NCBI GenBank assembly: GCA_027488865.1
Contig: JAIYAU010000024.1
Span: 1-64,000, forward strand
Direction: 5' to 3'
DNA: 64,000 nucleotides
Origin: Cytophagaceae bacterium
GTDB taxonomy: Bacteria > Bacteroidota > Bacteroidia > Cytophagales > UBA9547
Shown: positions 58,958 through 64,000 of the stretch, piece after piece
How the letters are laid out: every line of letters starts with the position of its first letter
How positions within the stretch are numbered: position 1 is the first letter of the stretch
The notes under the pieces: generated by a model
The model's database searches: none
Seen by the model: the letters and a program-made list of their open reading frames with translations, nothing else
Told to the model about the DNA's origin: nothing
Made by a program: the position numbers and the translations under genes

Positions 58958-61924
58958 TTATCTATATGCTGGTCTTTTGGGTGAATTTTCAAATTTAAAA
59001 ATAGCCTCATATATAACATCATGAATTTTAGTTCGAATGTTGTGTGTAATGAGCTTTTTATTTTCAGCATCTGGAAAAGTTCTGTTCGAAAGAAAAATAT
59101 ATATTAAATTATATTTAGGATCTACCCATATACAGTTGCCAGTAAACCCAGTATGACCAAAGGTTTTTTGTGAAGCATGTATTGAAGTTGGGCCACCCCC
59201 GTTCCATTCGGGTTTATCCCAACCCAGTCCTCTTCGATTATCAACATAGTGTCTCATTTTAAAATAAGGCACAGTTCCCTCTTTTAGAAACACTTTGCCC
59301 CCATATTCACCATCTTGTAAATTCATTTGCATGAGTATGGCCAAATCGTTGGCGTTACTAAACAGTCCTGCATGTCCACCCACTCCATTGTACATGGCCG
59401 CACCTTGATCGTGTACCGTTCCTCGCACTTCTGATTGCCTAAAGAGTTTATCTATTTCAGTAGGAGCAATATTTGATTTTGAGTGTTTGTTAAGCGGATT
59501 AAAGCCACTATGATACATCCCCAATGCCCGATACATCTCATCGGTAAATTGGTCAAGGCTTTGATTTAAAATGCGTTCAACTATTTTTTGCATGAGATAA
59601 AATCCAACATCGCTGTACTTATAATGGTAACAAGAATCTTTGCGGTGTAATAAATGAGACTGCACAGTCCATCTCCACACTGAATCAGGAAGGTTTTTAT
59701 GACCAAAAAGACTATCCCCTACTTGAAAGGTAAATGGTCCTTCTTTAGTTTTACTATAATAAAAATTTTTAATTTCTTGATGGTCAACTGTTTTACGCCA
59801 ATGTTCTAAAAACGCCTGTAAACCTGCTTGATGACTTAAAATTTCTTTTATTATTAAATTGCCTTTGTTTGTGTGTTTTAATTCAGGTAAATAATTGGCC
59901 ACTGTACTATCAAGACATAATAATTGATGGCTATATAAAAACATTACTGCTTGTAAAGTAGCGGCAACTTTAGTTATAGAAGCCACATCATAAAGTGTAG
60001 AATCGTTTACTTCTAAAACACTGTCATAAGCTAAAAAGCCAAATTTTTTGTCATAAATAACCTCAGCATCTTTAATTATTAATATTTCACACCCTGGCAT
60101 AGCATGGTCATGAATAGCTTTAAGAGCAATGCTATCTATTTTAGTGAGAATTTTACCGTCTATCCCGACCAATTCTGGTGCTTGGTTATATTTTAATCGT
60201 TTTAGAGATTCTGTAGTTACACCTTCACCTGTCTTAAAATCTAACGTTGGGCTAGCTGGTAGTTTACCTAAAGCTATTTTAGCACCAAAAATAATTTGTG
60301 CAGTAGTAGATTTAACTATTTCATTGTCCTCATAAGTACATATAATGTTTTTGCTAGATTGAAAATTACGAAGTGCATAACAGTTACCAAAAACTACGGT
60401 TACCACTTTGGTTCTTGCGTTCAATCTATTTAATAGCATTAATGCCTCAACTCCAAGCTTAAAGTTTTTATTAGATTGGTTGCTCATTCCCCCAAAAGAG
60501 AAAATCACAAGGTCCTTTTTAGCTGTTTCTTCATAAATTTGATCGTAGATAGAGGCATTTGTATTATTTTTTGATACAAAATAATGGTCAAACTTTACAT
60601 ACTTGGAAAGCGTATTTGAAAAATTGTTAGCACCGTCTTCGCCAATATGGATAGCGGCGAAGGTGGTTGTATCCAGATGCATTATTGGTAATAATTTTTC
60701 TTGATCTCGAACTATAGTAATGGCGTTTTCATACAGAACTTTTCTAATTTGAAAGGCCTCTGGCGGATGAAGGTCTTCATACAAATGGGTGATTTCAATT
60801 GGTTTGTATTGATTTAAACCAGCCCAATATTTTGCTTTTAAAATTTTTTTTACCCTAATTTCAATTTCCTCAAGGCTAATCCTTTTTTCATTTATGGCTT
60901 GTTTGATAAGTTCTATGGCTTTAGGTACATTTTCTGAGAAAAGCAATATATCATTTCCAGCAAGTAAGGCCAACATATCGGCCTCGCCTGGTTTGTAAAA
61001 ATTTGATACACCTTTCATGTTTAATGCATCGGTAAAAATAAGGCCATTAAATCCTAGTTTATTTTTTAGCAATTTGGTTACTACTTGGTCCGACAAGGTG
61101 GTTGGTTTGTTCTGACTATTATCTAATGCTGGAATGTGCAAATGTGCTACCATTACTGCGGCCACACTATCTTTAATAAGTTCTTTAAACGGATATAGCT
61201 CAACGTCATCTAGCCTTCCTTTTTTATGTTTTATAATTGGTAAAGCAAAATGAGAGTCGGCATCTGTATCACCATGTCCGGGAAAATGTTTAGCACAGGC
61301 AAGAATACTCTTGCTTTGCATTCCTTTCATGTAAGCAGATCCTTTTTCAGCAACCAATCTTTTATTATCACTAAAAGCACGGTAGCCAATTACTGGATTT
61401 GCTGGGTTATTGTTAACATCCACCACTGGGGCAAAATTGATGTGGATACCCATCCGCTTACATTGATTTCCTATTTCCTCTCCCATTATATAGATAAGGG
61501 TATTATCTTGCACTGCCCCAAGGGTCATCTGTTTAGGAAAATTCATGGTACTATCCAGTCGCATGTTAAGACCCCATTCGCCATCAATAGATACAAACAA
61601 TGGTACTTTTGCAAGTGCCTGATAACGGTTGGTTAGTTTTGCCTGTCGTAGAGGCCCTCCTTGCATAAAAATCACACCTCCAATGTAATTTTGGGTTACT
61701 AAACTGTCAATTTTAAGTTGATGAGCTTCGTCTTTATTGGAATATGCCGCCACCATAAAAAATTGACCTAGCTGTTGGTCAAGGTTTAATGTATTAAACA
61801 CACTATCTACCCACTTGTCCTGTAAAGAAATGGAGGGCTCCTTTTTAACATCCTCCTGTTTCCAAGCAACTAAAAGTATCGGCAACAGCAGAAGAATAAA
61901 TATTTTTAAATTAACTTTAAGCAT
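58958..61924 (-). CDS. Fusion of GH3 glycosidase and serine beta-lactamase-like hydrolase (988 aa)
   Basis: The ATG at 61924 (MLKVNLKIFILLLLPILLVAW) gives a signal peptide. Residues ~40-380 are a NagZ/BglX-type GH3 domain with FVSIDGEWGLNMRL and the His/Asp dyad loop KHFPGHGDTDADSHFALP (~213), and MVAHLHIPALDN. A GH3_C-like segment (~400-570) follows, then a class C beta-lactamase-like domain from ~600: SITK (SxxK ~645), YSDVGF (YxN-type position) and HTGFTGN. This GH3-BLA architecture is common in Bacteroidota and is thought to act on peptidoglycan sugars/peptides in the periplasm. All catalytic positions are kept. Confidence 0.9.
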   Translation of the reverse strand: MLKVNLKIFILLLLPILLVAWKQEDVKKEPSISLQDKWVDSVFNTLNLDQQLGQFFMVAAYSNKDEAHQLKIDSLVTQNYIGGVIFMQGGPLRQAKLTNRYQALAKVPLFVSIDGEWGLNMRLDSTMNFPKQMTLGAVQDNTLIYIMGEEIGNQCKRMGIHINFAPVVDVNNNPANPVIGYRAFSDNKRLVAEKGSAYMKGMQSKSILACAKHFPGHGDTDADSHFALPIIKHKKGRLDDVELYPFKELIKDSVAAVMVAHLHIPALDNSQNKPTTLSDQVVTKLLKNKLGFNGLIFTDALNMKGVSNFYKPGEADMLALLAGNDILLFSENVPKAIELIKQAINEKRISLEEIEIRVKKILKAKYWAGLNQYKPIEITHLYEDLHPPEAFQIRKVLYENAITIVRDQEKLLPIMHLDTTTFAAIHIGEDGANNFSNTLSKYVKFDHYFVSKNNTNASIYDQIYEETAKKDLVIFSFGGMSNQSNKNFKLGVEALMLLNRLNARTKVVTVVFGNCYALRNFQSSKNIICTYEDNEIVKSTTAQIIFGAKIALGKLPASPTLDFKTGEGVTTESLKRLKYNQAPELVGIDGKILTKIDSIALKAIHDHAMPGCEILIIKDAEVIYDKKFGFLAYDSVLEVNDSTLYDVASITKVAATLQAVMFLYSHQLLCLDSTVANYLPELKHTNKGNLIIKEILSHQAGLQAFLEHWRKTVDHQEIKNFYYSKTKEGPFTFQVGDSLFGHKNLPDSVWRWTVQSHLLHRKDSCYHYKYSDVGFYLMQKIVERILNQSLDQFTDEMYRALGMYHSGFNPLNKHSKSNIAPTEIDKLFRQSEVRGTVHDQGAAMYNGVGGHAGLFSNANDLAILMQMNLQDGEYGGKVFLKEGTVPYFKMRHYVDNRRGLGWDKPEWNGGGPTSIHASQKTFGHTGFTGNCIWVDPKYNLIYIFLSNRTFPDAENKKLITHNIRTKIHDVIYEAIFKFENSPKRPAYR

Positions 61925-61942
61925 GTAACCTGCAACAACCAA

Positions 61943-62289
61943 TTAACAAGCCAAATATTGTGATTTTATTTATTAATACGCTAATTTTTGTTAGAAGAGA
62001 TTAATTTATTCCATTTTCAAAATGTGGTTACCGAATTAATAAATGGATTTTCAATACTTATATTATTTCTGCCACTCCATTGATAGTCCAATAAAGAAAT
62101 GTTATTAGAAGATATTTTTGAAAAACTATTTGAGGCAAACTATGAAATTGAATTGTTATTATAACATTGGGATGATTTACTAGGTTGGTTCATTTATCAA
62201 CCCTAGCAATACTAACAATTTTTAGGGTTTTCAGACTATTGGATGTTTATTAAGATTTGCAAACTTGTTATATTTGAAAAAAAATAATT
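61943..62289. other. Divergent intergenic stretch, 347 bp
   Basis: Between the GH3 gene (minus) and the rhodanese gene (plus). Only the rhodanese -7 box near its right end is recognised; no ORF, RNA or repeat seen. Confidence 0.5.
62269..62276 (+). promoter_or_regulatory. -7 box of the rhodanese gene
   Basis: TATATTTG, a perfect TAnnTTTG, 13 bp before the ATG; a TTG at 62239-62241 is a loosely spaced -33. The leader would be very short. Confidence 0.55.
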
Positions 62290-62586
62290 ATGGCAGATAT
62301 TACAGCGGCTGAATTAAAAAGCAGAATTGAATCAGGAGAGCAACTAAATCTAATAGACGTTAGAGAACCTAATGAATATGAAGCAAGTAACATTAATGCA
62401 AAACTAATACCATTAGCTACATTACCTAACCGACTAGAAGAACTTGAAGGTCTTAAAAATGAGGAGGTTATTATACATTGTAAGTCTGGCAGAAGAAGCG
62501 CCAACGCACAACAATTTTTGCAGGCACAAGGATTTACTAATGTAAGAAACGTAATTGGAGGGATTGATGCCTACTTGAGTTTATAA
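62290..62586 (+). CDS. Single-domain rhodanese (98 aa)
   Basis: LNLIDVREPNEYEASNINAKLIPL and the active-site loop VIIHCKSGRRSANAQQFL with the catalytic Cys in CKSGRRS; ends NVIGGIDAYLSL. Sulfurtransferase of the GlpE type, cytoplasmic, which passes a persulfide sulfur to an unknown acceptor. Single-gene unit with own promoter and a terminator shared with the convergent fabI. Confidence 0.92.
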   Translation: MADITAAELKSRIESGEQLNLIDVREPNEYEASNINAKLIPLATLPNRLEELEGLKNEEVIIHCKSGRRSANAQQFLQAQGFTNVRNVIGGIDAYLSL

Positions 62587-62657
62587 CGTAATTCAACTAG
62601 TTAAGAATTTTTTTTAACTACTTCTTAATTTGTTGGTGGAGAAATTTCAAAAAACAA

Positions 62658-62693
62658 CTAAAAGAGATTGACCCTCAAATCAACCTCTTTTAG
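62658..62693. terminator. Bidirectional terminator between rhodanese and fabI
   Basis: CTAAAAGAGATTGA and TCAACCTCTTTTAG pair over 14 positions with one mismatch around an 8-nt loop; T-rich on both strands. It lies between two convergent genes. Confidence 0.8.
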
Positions 62694-62703
62694 TTTATGA
62701 ATA

Positions 62704-63522
62704 TTAACCTTGTTGTTCAAATAGATGCATTACCTCGGCAGTCATTCCAGTGCTAGAAAAGCCACCATCATGAAGTAGATTTTGCATGGTTACACTTCTT
62801 GTGAGATCTGAAAATAAGGTAACAGTATAATTTGCACAATCTTCAGCGGTCGCGTTGCCAAGAGGAGACATTTTATCGGCAAAATCAAAAAACGCGTTAA
62901 ATCCAGCGATTCCTTTACCAGCAGTCGTCATAGTTGGTGATTGAGAGATGGTATTAACCCTTACTTTTTTACTTTTACCAAGTCTCGCACCATAACCTCT
63001 TGCAATGGATTCAAGAGTTGCTTTAGCATCGGCCATGTCGGTATAATCAGGAAAAATACGTTGAGCAGCTATATAAGACAATGCTACAATGGAGGCATAA
63101 TCGTTAATGGCATCATTTTTCTCCAACACGTGCATTATTTTGTGAAAAGATAGTGCTGAAACATCTAGAGTTTTAATATACCAATCGTAATTTAAGTCTC
63201 CATATTCTTTTCCTTTGCGGATATTTGGACTCATACCTATAGCGTGAAGTACAAAATCGATTTTTCCGCCTAAAACATCAACAGACTCTTTTACCAATTT
63301 GTCCAGTTCCTCTACTGAAGTAGCATCGGCAGGTATGACCTTAGCATTACAGGTTTCAGCTAATTTATTTATTTCGCCCATGCGCATTGCCAAAGGGGCA
63401 TTGGTTAAGGTAAAACTAGCTCCTTCCTCGTGACAACGAAGTGCAATTTTCCATGCAATGGAGTCTTCATTTAGTGCTCCAAAAATGATTCCTCTTTTAC
63501 CTTTTAATAGATTGTAAGCCAT
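62704..63522 (-). CDS. fabI: Enoyl-[acyl-carrier-protein] reductase (NADH)
   Basis: 272 aa. Last reduction of the fatty acid elongation cycle; the target of triclosan-type inhibitors. SDR fold: KGKRGIIFGALNEDSIAWKIA (cofactor loop with the FabI-type NxxSIAW), LHAIGMSPNIRKG, and the catalytic pair Tyr and Lys in FPDYTDMADAKATLE (Y-x6-K), with RVNTISQSPTMTTAGKGI for the substrate loop. Single gene, convergent with the rhodanese. Its start ATG is clear (MAYNLLKGKRG). Confidence 0.96.
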   Translation of the reverse strand: MAYNLLKGKRGIIFGALNEDSIAWKIALRCHEEGASFTLTNAPLAMRMGEINKLAETCNAKVIPADATSVEELDKLVKESVDVLGGKIDFVLHAIGMSPNIRKGKEYGDLNYDWYIKTLDVSALSFHKIMHVLEKNDAINDYASIVALSYIAAQRIFPDYTDMADAKATLESIARGYGARLGKSKKVRVNTISQSPTMTTAGKGIAGFNAFFDFADKMSPLGNATAEDCANYTVTLFSDLTRSVTMQNLLHDGGFSSTGMTAEVMHLFEQQG

Positions 63523-63797
63523 GATTGTGTGAATTAAATTTCTAATGGATTCCTTTTACAAAGAATAGTGCAATATTAGAAGATTTTATTGCTAAAATCT
63601 AAACGCACATAAAAAAAATGAACTTCACAATTATTTTGATTTGAATAAAAATATTAGTTCTATTCGTTTAATGTATATTTAGGCTGTTTTGTCAGCGGGA
63701 TGACATTCTCACTAGTCGGATTTAGGTACTTTTACAAATAAGTTTTTAGGTTGCAATTTACTTATTTTATATTGTGACCATTACCAACTATTATTCA

Positions 63798-64000
63798 ATG
63801 AACATGAAAGAGTTAGTACTATCCACCACATTTACGTTAAGGCAGTTAACTAATCTATTGTCGGAACTTTCTCAGGAGGAATATAACCAAAAACTAGAAA
63901 TAATTAATGGCAATACAATAGGTAAACATTGTAGGCATATTGTAGAGTTGTTTGGTTGCTTGATAAATGGTATTGAAACCAAAGTGGTAGATTATGATAA
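63798..64000 (+). CDS. DinB-like protein, N-terminal part (cut by window end)
   Basis: Open from the ATG at 63798 (MNMKELVLSTTFTLRQLTNL) to the last base. The helix with GKHCRHIVELFGCLINGIETK resembles the first histidine-bearing helix pair of DinB/YfiT-type four-helix bundles, with a metal-ligand His in HCRH. The rest lies outside the window. Confidence 0.55.
   Translation, partial: MNMKELVLSTTFTLRQLTNLLSELSQEEYNQKLEIINGNTIGKHCRHIVELFGCLINGIETKVVDYD

Overview
The window reads as a chromosomal segment of an AT-rich member of the Bacteroidota. The evidence is a type IX secretion C-terminal domain on a secreted esterase, a PorT-like barrel, a DUF4175 protein, TAnnTTTG-type -7 promoter boxes, a UvrA without the first half of its first zinc finger, and a DksA-like protein without zinc ligands. 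The order within the phylum cannot be fixed from the sequence; no rRNA or tRNA gene was seen.

Region 1 (about 1-5,000) is accessory DNA. Small, mostly minus-strand genes of unknown or immunity-like type are separated by families of palindromic repeats. The main family (RAYT-A, three copies of about 280 bp plus a solo end) carries the 3' end of a REP-associated tyrosine transposase gene between inverted REP hairpins. A second transposase remnant (RAYT-B) lies between direct copies of a different hairpin. A third family is a palindromic repeat of about 67 bp, and a fourth is a hairpin element of about 135 bp whose distant third copy (41.5 kb) shows a compensatory base change in its stem.

Region 2 (5,030-8,672) is a two-gene unit: an outer-membrane barrel protein and a secreted TPR-CHAT protein. 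Region 3 (8,859-12,470) is a plus-strand run of small genes, including an SMI1/KNR4 (SUKH) protein and a SUFU-like protein, with two broken remnants. It looks like an orphan immunity-gene array; no toxin is visible in the window.

Region 4 (12.6-29.95 kb) is core: uvrA, then on the minus strand tpiA-trpF-coaX-outer membrane protein, then on the plus strand a GT-C glycosyltransferase, DUF4175 protein, anti-sigma-type ATPase, ybeY, mnmG, a methyltransferase and an Ig-like lipoprotein. Two perfect parS-type 16-mers lie between ybeY and mnmG and a third near-perfect one is inside the DUF4175 gene. Directly downstream (29,952-30,334) is a gene-free, very AT-rich stretch with three perfect DnaA boxes and a run of TAA/TGA trinucleotides. 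I propose it as oriC, with the parS sites as the nearby centromere.

Region 5 (30.3-40.9 kb, all plus strand) holds a TPR protein, the heptose-1-phosphate adenylyltransferase, a voltage-gated-type K+ channel with an unrecognised cytoplasmic domain, an FMN/Fe-S glutamate synthase-like oxidoreductase, a 7TM-DISM receptor fused to an IS1595-type transposase zinc ribbon, and a CE2-CE4 double esterase exported by type IX secretion. A broken PDDEXK/Rpn-family gene and a hairpin-element copy follow.

Region 6 (42-55 kb) holds ilvC, an AraC regulator, coaD with a DksA-like gene, a haem-binding protein, a periplasmic sugar-binding protein, a barrel plus lipoprotein pair, a START-domain protein, a DbpA-type RNA helicase, and the conserved pair of circularly permuted ATP-grasp/alpha-E protein and transglutaminase. 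Region 7 (55-64 kb) holds a multi-TM LIC_10190-like protein, a GH3-serine hydrolase fusion followed by kynU, a rhodanese, fabI, and the start of a DinB-like gene cut by the window end.
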